Source of the DNA: Rhynchopus sp. YZ270_cl-10
Lineage: Eukaryota; Euglenozoa; Diplonemea; Diplonemida; Diplonemidae
DNA: 64,000 nt
Assembly: GCA_964035575.1 (NCBI GenBank)
Contig: OZ037838.1
Span: 310,001 to 374,000 of the forward strand
Direction of reading: 5' to 3'
Shown here: positions 40,501 to 50,203 of the stretch, in pieces
Layout of the letters: each line of letters opens with the position of its first letter
Numbering within the stretch: the first letter of the stretch is position 1
Notes under the pieces: generated by a model
What the model was told of the DNA's origin: nothing
The model's database searches: none
The model's input: the letters and a program-made list of their open reading frames with translations, nothing else
Position numbers and translations under genes: made by a program

Positions 40501-41419
40501 ACCCTGCGGTGAGACGCAGTGCAATGCAGGCTACCAAGGTGCCTACTCCAACAGAGAGCATCCATAAGGCCTTTACACGCCCTTCTTCAGATCGCTCTTC
40601 ATTATGCTTTGTGTACACCGATTTTGCCTTTGGGAGTAGAATTTCAAGCCGTCGTAACTCCCCTACCTGTTGTCGATACTCCGCAGCTTGGGAAGGAGAT
40701 TCAAACACAGTGTCATACGGAGGTCGTAGCGCCTCATTTCGAGGACGAAATATATGTTGTACTGCGGAAACAAAATGGGCAGGCGCAGAATCGGATCCTC
40801 CAGTGAAGCTGCAAACCCCGGGGGAGGCTGTGAGATGCAGTACCGTGGCGTTTGCGAAGGTACGTTTCAAAGCTGAGTCACGCCATTGCCGTACACCATC
40901 CTCCATTTCATCAATGAAGACCACAACGTGAGGTGCATGCACCACCGAAATGCTTTGGTTGCCCCAATCCATCCCCCCATCAGCGATGTTTCCAATCCTC
41001 CTTGCAAACCCATTTTGTTTCAACGCAGCGTTTCGGAGAACCGGATGCAGGTACACACAGGTCGTATTTGATACCGTTGCCATACCGTTTCCTGCACCAT
41101 GCGTCATACAATGACGTTGAGAGCGTGCGCTTTCATAAAATAAAGGTAGCGGAGGAGCAGAACTGAGGGCCCCAAAAACGCCGTTCGCAAAGCAGTGTCC
41201 AGTACCAGGCACTGCAGAGAGAACCGCGACGTTGACGATGGGTAGTTCTTCGAGTCCGTCTCCCTCTTCTAGCATCGCCTCTTCTTCAAGCATCGCGACG
41301 TCCGTTGCGGCATCGATTCCAAGCCACCAAGAGAGTGAGGTGAAGCTGGGTGGGATGGGTGTAGATGGAATCGTCTCAGCATGCACGACAAGAAGGCATG
41401 CGAAGGCAACAATACGCAT
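37556..41419 (-). CDS. Large multi-span membrane protein with two WxCC motifs
   Basis: 1287 residues from ATG at 41419 (MRIVAFACLLVVHAE), which begins a signal peptide. A lumenal or external domain with four or more Cys runs to about residue 280. Two spans follow (ALWMLSVGVGTLVACIALRL and LLLINTLIAVGVYSYL), then an acidic segment, another hydrophobic block (VVRVVLWVLWMVLTRVVFNV and after), and a Pro/Ser-rich basic C-terminus. Between the second hydrophobic block and the tail are two related motifs, WRCCSCSDATSTHC..H and HWSCCSGMERGVERC..H, each able to hold zinc; they recall the HWSCC part of CHORD domains. No family recognised as a whole. The opposite-strand frames are GC shadows. Confidence 0.65.
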   Translation of the reverse strand: MRIVAFACLLVVHAETIPSTPIPPSFTSLSWWLGIDAATDVAMLEEEAMLEEGDGLEELPIVNVAVLSAVPGTGHCFANGVFGALSSAPPLPLFYESARSQRHCMTHGAGNGMATVSNTTCVYLHPVLRNAALKQNGFARRIGNIADGGMDWGNQSISVVHAPHVVVFIDEMEDGVRQWRDSALKRTFANATVLHLTASPGVCSFTGGSDSAPAHFVSAVQHIFRPRNEALRPPYDTVFESPSQAAEYRQQVGELRRLEILLPKAKSVYTKHNEERSEEGRVKALWMLSVGVGTLVACIALRLTAGYLRHEAAVLSPRLLLINTLIAVGVYSYLRTHLLHIFPSLAELESGIDGISYYTSEGSSPSEICLSDYSIASEEPPPGWGLGQQKVYVSGREVAPLRSGINMVLDMLEDLFGFEDEDEEDEGGPILDDNELSELQRLPTSYRDSLLDASGFVRTATKAIPTTLPSSYGTALQDNSVPIPGFLEFQEPPGLSLEDVVRVQDTVQRELLERQGGSNSNAEQALRRQRATPLPEGWEPPPSYQVQGMCEDVPADTASSLLEEEGDGEEEEEEESLGEEIQTPMSAHRRYLAVLGGRVGAMRGALGGWLAGGTTPLERYLTWKTRFVAFGRAAAKTPYWVVRVVLWVLWMVLTRVVFNVVVRFVLRKVFIDVLRVNVLASAVVSFIVRRFWGSSIVRFCVWLASAQFHKILTGAEEDDDGSELVPIRTRRTHDKPWEGSSWRCCSCSDATSTHCVQLRRRHEHVGDWVQECTKIPGTIRYDCEHFLKPLRRPLVPGPHWSCCSGMERGVERCPLAVHLHTPRQRFLKDVYTYLVGVLQRSGVPHAAYYVKRAFYLAGAVPHKTRTVCSAVLDFVATHAAIAVEYTVRMLDRALRTVIGTVHNALRRVQQSASRGATLSYRGCVNLCLFTLRFLSRCILYLVSERFIRSVADRIGTTLRAFWEKFKHLPVDFREFVVGTLLSPPDPFSTLEYKQARQQQQRDEMRERRESMSMSLASNADTSYSGDDDLVLSDKVPSMGTSPPVPELFAPWEPSSGMHDGFSGGVHDILREHHSGRQRQHTEAQQHAQLLDDVEKTLHHSESPPPPPPPPAPTLPVTISTQTSRKLLPSGVSHRIQSASPTQQMSPNLRSRLTKTKHVRKGVVQQEDQRSQSPARRIASWVGRQLWPFDKEEGGGGGGGGGAVHVPPSETESGDTEDRSPYNMYHAGSRLSGVGGVGSTDDVPPIPPIVRQQQLRRKPRERFGSFSLQGGEGGAGGSMRPADGGRRE

Positions 41420-43655
41420 TTTTGAAAGGGGGAAAAAAATAAGAAAAAAACACAAATAAATATTCTAAAAGAGAAACAATCGATGTAGGTACCCCTCAAC
41501 CCTAAGCCTGAATCTTAGTCACTAAAGGAGAGAAAAGAGGGCTCCTCCAAAATAGCTGTGTGTTTCAAAAAGGAAGGAAGGGAAGGGGGAGTGAAAGAGG
41601 GGGAGAGGGGAGCCCCCTTTGGTAGGGTTTGCCAGAAAGCGGCCTTTTTTTGTAAGACCTGTGGGGGATGGTGGAGTGGGGGGTTGCTGGTGGGGGGGAG
41701 AAGACATAGAAACTTAACACTCATCACACGATAAAACCCATGGGAGAGGTTGTGGTGAAACGCACAACACCTCGACCTGTTTGGTGAGGAGTGGCTCTGC
41801 AGTGCGGTTCGTCCCTAGAACCGCAAAGTGTGTTCAAAGTGCGTTGTTTCTATTTCCTCCTTCATTTCATGAGGTGACAGAAGAAAAGTGTTATAAACAA
41901 ATAGATAGGGGCTATGCCGGGGGGGGGGGGGTTTTTTGTTGTGGTAACGTTGTGAGCTTGAGGGAAAAGACCCCATCCCTCCCCTCCCCTCCCCACCCAA
42001 GAAAAGGGGGGGGGGGGGGGAGGGAGGGGCTACAGTTGTTAAAGAGAGTTCCGCCTAAAAGTAACTTCCTCCAATCGATTTCAATCCTGCCTGTTTTTTT
42101 TTTTGGGGCGTACCATTTTCTTTAACCACTGTATGCCGTGTGCTTTCACTTCCTATAGTGGGAAGGGGAATATATTGTATACTGTGCGTAATACGCAACT
42201 ATATATGACATGACCGCCTTGGAGGCTTTCCCAGTCTGGATGTTTGTAATTTTTTATAGCTCTGTTGTAGGAGGGAAAGGGTAGGCAGAAAAGGCGCACA
42301 GCACACAGCACCCTGTACGGGGTAACATGGTAACTAACATTTTTTTTTGGGGGGAGGGGAAAAAAAGAGAGAGAGAGAAAGAGGGTGAGGTGAGCCTAAA
42401 CCTCACATTGCTGACACGGTGACCCTGTACCTGGGGTAACATGATATTAAAAAAAACATGATTTTTTTTGTGTGTTACGTTGAAATGCATGTTGTAACAT
42501 GAGATTTGCGTGTTTTTGCCTGTATTTCATGCAAAAAGCATGTTCCTCAGCATGTTACCGTTTTAATGTTACCCGGGTGACATGGTCACCGAGAGAATAG
42601 GTGAAAGAGCGTCTTGTCTTGTTTGCTACCGAAAACAAACAAAAAGTAATAGCGATAATAATGGAGCAAAGGTTCGTGTCTTGTTTTCTCCTCTGGTCAG
42701 GCAAATTGCGAATATATAAAAAGTTGACACCGTGTGAAGACACCCTTGGCGTTGCGGCATTGTTACACACAAGACCCTGATGTGGATTCGTCCCCCTGTA
42801 ATCATCTCGCTTGCTTCGACAGAGACACAACACGCCCTACCCCGGCCACCTGACAAGATTTGCGCAAAAACATGCGCAAATCTTGTCAAAAAAAAATAAT
42901 TGGGAGATTACTTTCTGCATACACACACACGAGAATGCGCAATAGACCCCAGTGACTCTCGTGGCTACCACTAGTAGGTGCAAAGGGAGACACGTACATC
43001 AGCGTGCTGATGAAGGGAGACAACTTGCTTTTTTGACCTGTTGGTAAGTGTAGCTGCCATTCAGACAGTCTTCCACATTTTTTTTACCCCCAGGAAAACA
43101 ACATGAGAAAGGACGACAAAAAATTGAAAATAAATATTTTGTTTTGATGCACATGCCCTGCATATCCACTCATCTACACGGTGCACTAGTTAAGACATTA
43201 ACAAGTGGGTTCACATGCTATATAACAAGTGAAAAATGACTCACAAGTACCACTTGCTGCTAGCAAGTTTTATTGTATCAATGGGGTGCCGGGGCTATTG
43301 AAGTATTGTAAAAAAAGGGCACGTGAAAAATCAAAGAGGTGGGGTTGGGGAGTGATCGCGATTAGTCACCTGAACAAAAAATACTACAGTGCCAAGAGCT
43401 AATCTTCACCCACACAGGAAAAAAACAGGAAACGCAAGGGGGAGGACTTTTGCACCTCGTTTGTACGCTTCCACCAACACAACAAAAGAAAAGACAGAAA
43501 CTACAAAGCCGGCACAGCTGCCGGAAGCTATCCACCCACACCCCTCGGTAGGTTGCACTACACTACGACCATGCTTTCTTTGTACATCACAGCATAACAC
43601 ACGATTACAACAAGCACACACACACACGCACTCTACTCACAATCCAACCTTTTCC
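41420..43655. other. Spacer with a ~300-bp dispersed repeat
   Basis: 42290-42600 recurs at 53340-53770. It has a GAGGTGAGCCT...CCTCAC hairpin, GGTGACCCTGTACCTGGGGT, and many AACATG/CATGTT palindromes. Long G and C runs lie at 41919-41932 and 42006-42020. No gene is seen. Confidence 0.55.
42290..42600. repeat. GTAACATG-rich dispersed repeat
   Basis: Two copies in the window (42290-42600 and 53340-53770), about 85-90% alike by eye in the core, both with purine-rich GAGAGAGA leads. It contains no open frame shared by both copies. Confidence 0.75.
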
Positions 43656-44579
43656 TTACACCCTCCGCCCCAAAGCCTCCTTGAGCACCATCCCACCGTC
43701 ACATGCGTTGTTCACCTCTAAGAAGTTGATGTTCGGGAACCACCCTAAGGCAAGCTTCTCTGCAAGGTGCGCGTTGATCTTCGACTTCAGCTCATCCTTG
43801 ACAAGCGAGCTGTCCGTCACGACACCGATGGGGATGGTGTCGGCACCTTCCTGCCACAGCGCCTGCAGCTGCACGAAGGTGTCCTTCTGCAACGGCTTTG
43901 CCGACGTTCTGTTCAGGTACAGATACATAAGGTCGAACGCAGTGTCCTCGTGGCTGCTCCCAACATGGCAACCAACGGCAAGCCCGACCCCCCTCTTTGC
44001 GGGACGCACAACATCACCCTCAGACACCTTGTATTTGTAAGGGGGGTAGCACGTCACCGTAGGCTCGTAGTTGCTAGCATGGCAGCCATGCGGGACAGCC
44101 AAGATGGACCCTCCACTGCCCTGCTTTCCAAGCGAGACTGCGCGCTCAAAGGTGGTCGTAGGGAGGTCGGAACAGTTGAGGATGGTGATGTTGAGCGATG
44201 TAAACAGAACTTCTGCCAAATCAGTGCAGGAGTCGCCGTCACAATGTGTCACGTCGAGGAGAGCAAGCTCGCCCGTGTTGGAGCTGTTGGCTGCCCAGGT
44301 CAGGACGTCCTTGAACGCTACCTCTGGTTTGGTGGGTACAGGAACCACGCCGTGGTGGAGCTTCAGCTTCCCCTCCTTCACCTCAAGACGGATGTCCAAT
44401 GCGCGTGCGCCGCATGTGAGCTGCTCGTCGAAGCGTCCCTTCTGTGTGATGGTCCAGTCGTACACCTCCTTGTCGATGATGTTTTCCTTCAGGTACCCCG
44501 TCGCGCTGTCGTGTGCCATCAGCATAGGGGTTTCGGTCAAGAGTGCCGAAAAGACACTGCTAACTATTGCGCACAGCAT
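43656..44579 (-). CDS. Secreted PI-PLC-like phosphodiesterase
   Basis: 307 residues from ATG at 44579; MLCAIVSSVFSALL is a short signal peptide. PI-PLC X-type landmarks: MAHDSATGYL (His23, Asp24), CGARALDIRLE (Asp62, Arg64), KLKLHHGVV (His75/76), LALLDVTHCDGD, and NINFLEVNNACDGG near the end. These match the TIM-barrel of bacterial-type phosphatidylinositol phospholipase C, with both catalytic His positions present. There are no PH, EF-hand or C2 domains, as in secreted single-domain forms. The enzyme would cleave phosphoinositides or GPI-type anchors outside the cytosol; that is inference. The longer in-frame extension to 44864 lacks signal character and is not used. Confidence 0.82.
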   Translation of the reverse strand: MLCAIVSSVFSALLTETPMLMAHDSATGYLKENIIDKEVYDWTITQKGRFDEQLTCGARALDIRLEVKEGKLKLHHGVVPVPTKPEVAFKDVLTWAANSSNTGELALLDVTHCDGDSCTDLAEVLFTSLNITILNCSDLPTTTFERAVSLGKQGSGGSILAVPHGCHASNYEPTVTCYPPYKYKVSEGDVVRPAKRGVGLAVGCHVGSSHEDTAFDLMYLYLNRTSAKPLQKDTFVQLQALWQEGADTIPIGVVTDSSLVKDELKSKINAHLAEKLALGWFPNINFLEVNNACDGGMVLKEALGRRV

Positions 44580-47272
44580 TATGCGGTGTGGGTTTGTCTG
44601 TGATGTGGTGTGATTGATGAAATAGGGTGTGTTGTGGACAAAGAGAAGAGGAAGCCAATTGGGTAATCTAACCACAGCATGTCGCTTCATCACAGCGGTG
44701 GCAAGTGGCATGTGACTTCTGCCCAGTGCCCTGAATGAAAGCCCATAGAGTAAAACATTGGCCAGGTGATATGCATAAGAAGTGGAAGGCTTGTAGCTTT
44801 GTGGTGATTTGTGATTCCAGAACATAAGATGAAAATCTGAATGCGCTCGTGCGCACACATCCAAGACAAAGGGGGGTGTGCATTGGTCTCGGTTGGGGTG
44901 GGAGAGAAATTAAAAAAACAAAAATGGGTAGAGGGGGGGGGCTGAGGGGGGGAGCTGCCATTCTTTCTTTTTTGAAAACTTTGGGTATTTTTGTTAGTGT
45001 AAGACACCCCCACAGAGAAAGGGGGTGTGTTCTCCACTGAATCTTTTTTTTTTTTTTCCCCATTTCTTTTGTTTGAAAAATATTTTTCGGTGCTAAAAAC
45101 TAAAATACAAAAAGGGGGGTGAAAAGGGGGGGGAATCCCAAAAAGCAACAACTGTGTAGGATAGCATGTATGTACGTATGTACACATACTGGCACAACAA
45201 GAGATGACACAAGAAAAAAATCAAAAATAAAAACGAGAAGAAGAAAAAACAAGTAATTGCTATCGGAAAAAAAACGGGGTGTGATGTGGAACTCCATCCT
45301 GTAGAAATAATCTACAATAAGCCCAGCATTCTGCTCTTCTGCAGGTATGCTAACGCTCTTCGTACACTGCCAGACCCACTGGGACGCCAGCATCTGAAAC
45401 GTTCAAGAAGGGGGGCTGTCCTCTTCGTCCAGCACCATCTGCTCGATAGCGTTGTTGGACGCCCGCTCGGCCGGCTCGGCGTGGTCCAGCTCGTTTTTGT
45501 CCACAGGCTCCCCACATTGTAGTCGTCGTTGGAGCAGTGCGGAAGGAACACAGAATGCACAGACTACAACACATCGATCACACCAGCAAATCGCCAGGAT
45601 GCTACGGTGGTTTCGAAAATCGCGCGGAGTTTTCCACAGCACACCCGCTTTTTTCTTAGCAATCACTTGTCCTTGTTGTTATTGTTGTTTTCAACCACCT
45701 TCCTTCAACCCTTGTAGGATCAGTTGTTATTTTTTTCGCGAAAACATGAAATTACACATTTCAAGAGAACAAATTAAAAAGGGTCCTTATTTGCATTTTT
45801 GGGATCCGCCCGTGCAGTGGTGGGGTCAATCTCGAAAATTGGACAATTTTTTGACCACTTAAATTTTGAGAAATATGAGCCCGGTTGCTTATACGTGGGG
45901 CCCATTTTCGGCTAAAATTTTCCTCAAAATCTGGTTTTGTAAAATTGACCCTTTACTCCCCCCCCACATCGATTTCAATACTATACCTTACTTCACCTAC
46001 GGTTGCCCTTACAGGGGGGTGAAGGAAGGTAAGTTGAAAAAAACAATTGCTAAGGGTGAAGCTTTTTCCTTGGTGGTTGCGTGTTTACCCTTTTTTTCTT
46101 TGAATTTTTGGAAAATAAAAGTTAAGCCAAGATCTGCTGTGAGGCTTATCACGTGGATGGGGTTATGTGTACCCACATCGAAACAGAAGCAAACCGTAAC
46201 GGCAAATGTTTTTGTTTTTTGTTTTTTGATAAATTGTTGGAGTAGTGTAGTTGCCTCAGGTAGTGTTGCCACAGTTTGTGCAATCTCCACTGTCCAAAAG
46301 TTCACTCACTTTTTTTTGAAAAAAAAATTAACTATTCCCTTTTTAGGGAATGGAGCATGTACGGTCCTGGAAAGCTCCAAGAAGATAGAGTCAACGGGAC
46401 TAAAGAGGAAGTTGCCTTCCTAAACGTGCACACAGCAACAACTGACAAAAGGGGAGGTGTCGTCACTCACCTATATCATTGAAATATCATTGCTTACCAA
46501 TGGTACACTCCAATACTGTTGCCCCTGCCTTTTTTTTTTTTGTTTTTTGTGCTCAACAGAACCTCGCAGTTCATTAGTCCTGACAAAATAAATTCGTCGG
46601 ATCAAAGAAAAAAGAAATAAATAAACCGAAAGAGAGAACAGGTGCAGTCCTCTCTCAACTGAGGTAATACAGTTTGTTTTGTTTTGTTTTTAATAATCTG
46701 AAAACGACCAGCCACCATACAAGTGACCTGTACGCTTTTAAAAAGAAAATAGAAAAAAAAAAAATTCTACCAAAATAGGATATAAATGGGTGTCCGGAGA
46801 AAAGTCGGCCCGACTTTTTGGAAAATCAGAAAGTCGGCTGACTTTTTCGACTTTTCGATTTTGAAAAGTCGAAAACCAAAAAAAAAAAAAATTCGGCCTG
46901 CAATTGTCATTGCATCCGTCGGTCAGTTTTTCTTTTTCTTTTTCCATTTTTTTCCCAAGAAAACAAAGAAAACCACCAGAAACAAAGCAAAACAAACAAA
47001 CACACACACAGGGATGGAAATATCCACCCAATAACAGCAAATCGCGAAGGCACCGAAGAAGCAAAAAAAAATATATAAAAAAAGAGAGAGAAAAACGTTG
47101 GTAGGATGACCCTAAGCCCCGCCCTTCTCTTAGCCACCTTGAACTGACCATCGCCACCACCCCTTTCAAAAAGGGTGATGGTAACTTACAGAGAGAGAGA
47201 GAGAGAGAGAAATCGTTCTGCACGTAGAAACGTGTGGGAACGGTTTCCGTCCTTTTTTTGTTTTTTTCGTTG

Positions 47273-47303
<31 letters not shown>

Positions 47304-48016
47304 GGTTTTCTTCCTTGCTTTCGTATTTTTTGTTTTCTGTATCTATGTGGATCCCCCCCAGTGAACCGTTTGGGACCCCGCTCTGCCGTGGCAGTCGTGG
47401 TTAGCGTTGTCATGTTTGTCTGTAGCACACAAGTAAGAAGAGAGTTTTTTTTCGTTTTTTTGTGTCAAAAAAAAAAAAAAAATGGTAGGTATTGATGCAG
47501 GCACCTCCGACCTACGTATAGATGGAAGCCTCGGGTGAAAGCACAACACATCCGCACAATCCATAAAAGAAAGATGTGGGTAAACGGGGTGTTCAGGGAT
47601 TGGAGCTTCAGTGATAAGAGCATTGGAGGGGGTCATGAGGTCCGTACGTGTGATCAACACACACACAGGAGACATCAACAAGACAAGACTGCATTTCTTT
47701 GAAAGCTTTTTACCATTCCTTTTCAGGGAACGGAGCCGGGAAAGATGGTCAGGCTAAAGAGGGAAGCTGCCTTCCTAAACGTGCACACACAACTGGGAAC
47801 AAAAGAGGGGAGGGTGTCCCCACTGTATCATTGAAATAACATTGCTTACGGATTGATACACTCCAGTAATGTCCCTTTTTATGCTTTCTGATCAGAATAC
47901 ACAACACACACGGTGGCCTGGTCATGGGTTTTTTTTTTTTGACCCCTCAGGGACGGTTCATAATTAAAACTGAGCGGTAAATAAGTCAGTTTCGAGAACC
48001 AGTCACAAGAATGGTC
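44580..48016. other. Repeat-rich spacer; one weak coding candidate
   Basis: A minus frame at 45403-45620 ends in an acidic stretch (NELDHAEPAERASNNAIEQMVLDEEDS) that could be the end of a spliced gene, but I find no partner exon. 46325-46528 and 47706-47878 are two copies of one repeat (TTTTTAGGGAATGGAGC..., CCTTCCTAAACGTGCACACA). 46225-46305 and 47103-47140 carry hairpin repeats. AAAGTCGG palindromes lie at 46800-46885. Confidence 0.45.
46325..46528. repeat. ~190-bp dispersed repeat, copy 1 of 2
   Basis: Second copy at 47706-47878 in the same orientation. Both carry AAAGAGG(A)AG..GCC, CCTTCCTAAACGTGCACACA, ATATCATTGAAAT and ACACTCCA in the same order, with small gaps between. Confidence 0.75.
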
Positions 48017-48395
48017 AAAAATGAAATACCCCCCCCTTCTTTGTTTATTCGTTGTTTGTTGTTTGTTGATCGCATCCATCCTCGTCCGTACTTCAGGAAA
48101 AGCACACAGCACTTTTGGTGGTATTGAAATGCCCTTTGTGAAATCCGTCCGCACACTTTTTTTTTTTTTTTTTTTTTCAAACCCCAAAAGTCCCGAAAAC
48201 CCCGAAAAACCCGCGTCCTGAAGTACGGTGGAGAGGTGGAGCACAAGGGGGGAAGGGGAAAACGGTAAAACTCATGACCACCGACGAGCGCGTCTTTCAT
48301 TTCCAGACGTATTGCATACTCGTACAAAATGAAATACCCCCCCCTTCTTTGTTTATTCGTTGTTTGTTGTTTGTTGATCGCATCCATCAGGACCC

Positions 48396-50198
48396 TTAAT
48401 AGGGACGCGCAGCGCTCTCGAAGAGAGAAGTGATCGCCTGTAGCTGCTCGTTTGTCTTCGCTTTGTCTCCTCTGGTGAATCGGTCCGCTCTCTGCTGTTT
48501 TGTCCCCACGTGAGCGCACCTCAGGGTCATTCCGTTCTGCTTTGCCGCCGCAAACATCTCCGACAGAATGGCGTTCGCCGCAAAGTTGCTGCTGTGTCCC
48601 CGCTCAATGCAGAAAACGGCAGACAAGTTGTCGACCTTCATGTGTACAGTGCACGCGCTGGTGTATTTTGCCGCCAATAGCACAGACTTAGCTGCCGCAT
48701 ACAGCTCCTTCAGGAAGATTGAGGTGTCCTCGTGGCCTGCGCCGAACGTTCCCTGCGCAACCTTCTCGTCTTCGTCGTCTTCCAGGATTGCTGCCCACTC
48801 TGCTTTTGAGGCGTCTGACCACACTGTGATTGTCTTAGTGGGGGGTTGTAGGATCCAGCTGTTTGTCGTCATCAATGATATCCGCTTTCGCACTTCAAAA
48901 ATCACACTGGGAGGTACTTCGACATGTATGTCCCACAAAAGAACGTTCTGAAGTGTCTTCGAAGCCAGGTTTTGCACGAAGGTGATGGCTGCTGGTAATG
49001 TGCACAGTGGTGTGTGTGTTGTGTACGAATGCCACACTATGCATCCAAAAACTACGTAGAACTGGCGTGGCGTCAGCTTCCCCGTGCGCAGCGCGGCCAG
49101 TTCATCCTTCTGCACAAACTTTTCGAGCCATGCCGGTTCAGATCGGAATGTGTGTTTCTCCAAGTTAAATTCCACTCCGAATACGCAGAACTGTTGTGTA
49201 GGGGTACCGTACGTCGGATCGTCCATGTTGAGTTCGACGTTTGCTTTGTCGCATCGTTCGCAGAATGACGAAAATTGTGCCACCGCTTCCTCTCGGGATT
49301 GTTGTATGACGATGAAGTTGTCTATCCAGCAGATACCAAACTCTTCGGGCAATAGTACACGCGAGCAGCGTTGTGCAATCGCTGGAGCGAACGACCAACC
49401 CATCGCCAAGCAATTTAACACTGTCCTAGTGAATTGTCCCCGTTCTCCTGCGGTGTTGACACCAAAAAACGGTCGGATGCTTGCGTCTACTTCGATTTGG
49501 TAGAACCAACTTCTAGCGTCGGACAGAACGACCCAATTGCTGTTCACTATTCTGTGGATAACAGCCGTGATGTGCGGCAGTCTCATCTGCGGTGGCGGAC
49601 CCATCGACCTGTTCAGCTTTCTGCCATCCACCACGAATCGCAAACCCCCCGACTTTTTCTCCACAGTGAAGGCATGCAGAATCACTTCTTGGGGTGCAGA
49701 AGTTCGCGACAGGACGCCGAAGTCGATGAGGGTATCCAGATGTTGAGCCATGTGACGCGAGGTACCTCTCCTTATCCCAGCTTGCTTGTCCCAACCCTCC
49801 TTCAGGTGTGATACGAATGTTTCTCTCTTACGGATGATCTGCAGAATGTCTTCCAGCTCGTTCTCCTTGTCGAGGCTCTCCAATGTGTCTAAGCAGATGC
49901 GTCCTCTCGATATCGCAGCAATGTAGTCCTGGTCTGTTCCTCCTGCACGCGCCTCGGCGGGAGGACGAATGTTCGTGGCGCTGCTTCGTACGCATAGCGA
50001 GTTGTCGTACAGGCTCAGAAGCCCCGCATCCTCAGACGGTGATTGTGAGTCCTCCAATATGGTTTGTATGAAAGTTTGTTCTGAATCTGCGGGTAAATCG
50101 TCGCATGTTCCTTCTTTGTTGTGGACGGGGCTAAGGTCGTGGTTGTAATATCTTGGGTATGGTATTTTAAAAGCCTGCGGGATGGGTGCTTCATGCAC
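48396..50198 (-). CDS. Retroelement part: reverse transcriptase/RNase H
   Basis: About 600 codons. The RT region is recognisable by KKSGGLRFVVDGRKLN and the following blocks, and an RNase H domain follows (VWSDASKAEWAAILED, LKELYAAAKS, KVDNLSAVF). It abuts the recombinase frame within a few bases. Treated as part of the element at 48017-53035. Confidence 0.85.
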   Translation of the reverse strand: MHEAPIPQAFKIPYPRYYNHDLSPVHNKEGTCDDLPADSEQTFIQTILEDSQSPSEDAGLLSLYDNSLCVRSSATNIRPPAEARAGGTDQDYIAAISRGRICLDTLESLDKENELEDILQIIRKRETFVSHLKEGWDKQAGIRRGTSRHMAQHLDTLIDFGVLSRTSAPQEVILHAFTVEKKSGGLRFVVDGRKLNRSMGPPPQMRLPHITAVIHRIVNSNWVVLSDARSWFYQIEVDASIRPFFGVNTAGERGQFTRTVLNCLAMGWSFAPAIAQRCSRVLLPEEFGICWIDNFIVIQQSREEAVAQFSSFCERCDKANVELNMDDPTYGTPTQQFCVFGVEFNLEKHTFRSEPAWLEKFVQKDELAALRTGKLTPRQFYVVFGCIVWHSYTTHTPLCTLPAAITFVQNLASKTLQNVLLWDIHVEVPPSVIFEVRKRISLMTTNSWILQPPTKTITVWSDASKAEWAAILEDDEDEKVAQGTFGAGHEDTSIFLKELYAAAKSVLLAAKYTSACTVHMKVDNLSAVFCIERGHSSNFAANAILSEMFAAAKQNGMTLRCAHVGTKQQRADRFTRGDKAKTNEQLQAITSLFESAARPY

Positions 50199-50203
50199 GA
50201 ACT

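Noticed and set aside
37538-41459. Many plus-strand frames of 60-320 codons
   Set aside because: They are antisense shadows of the 1287-residue gene, with high Cys/Arg/Pro content and no domains.
43767-44613. Plus-strand frame of 278 codons opposite the PI-PLC
   Set aside because: The minus strand carries the catalytic motifs; the plus frame has no recognisable domain.
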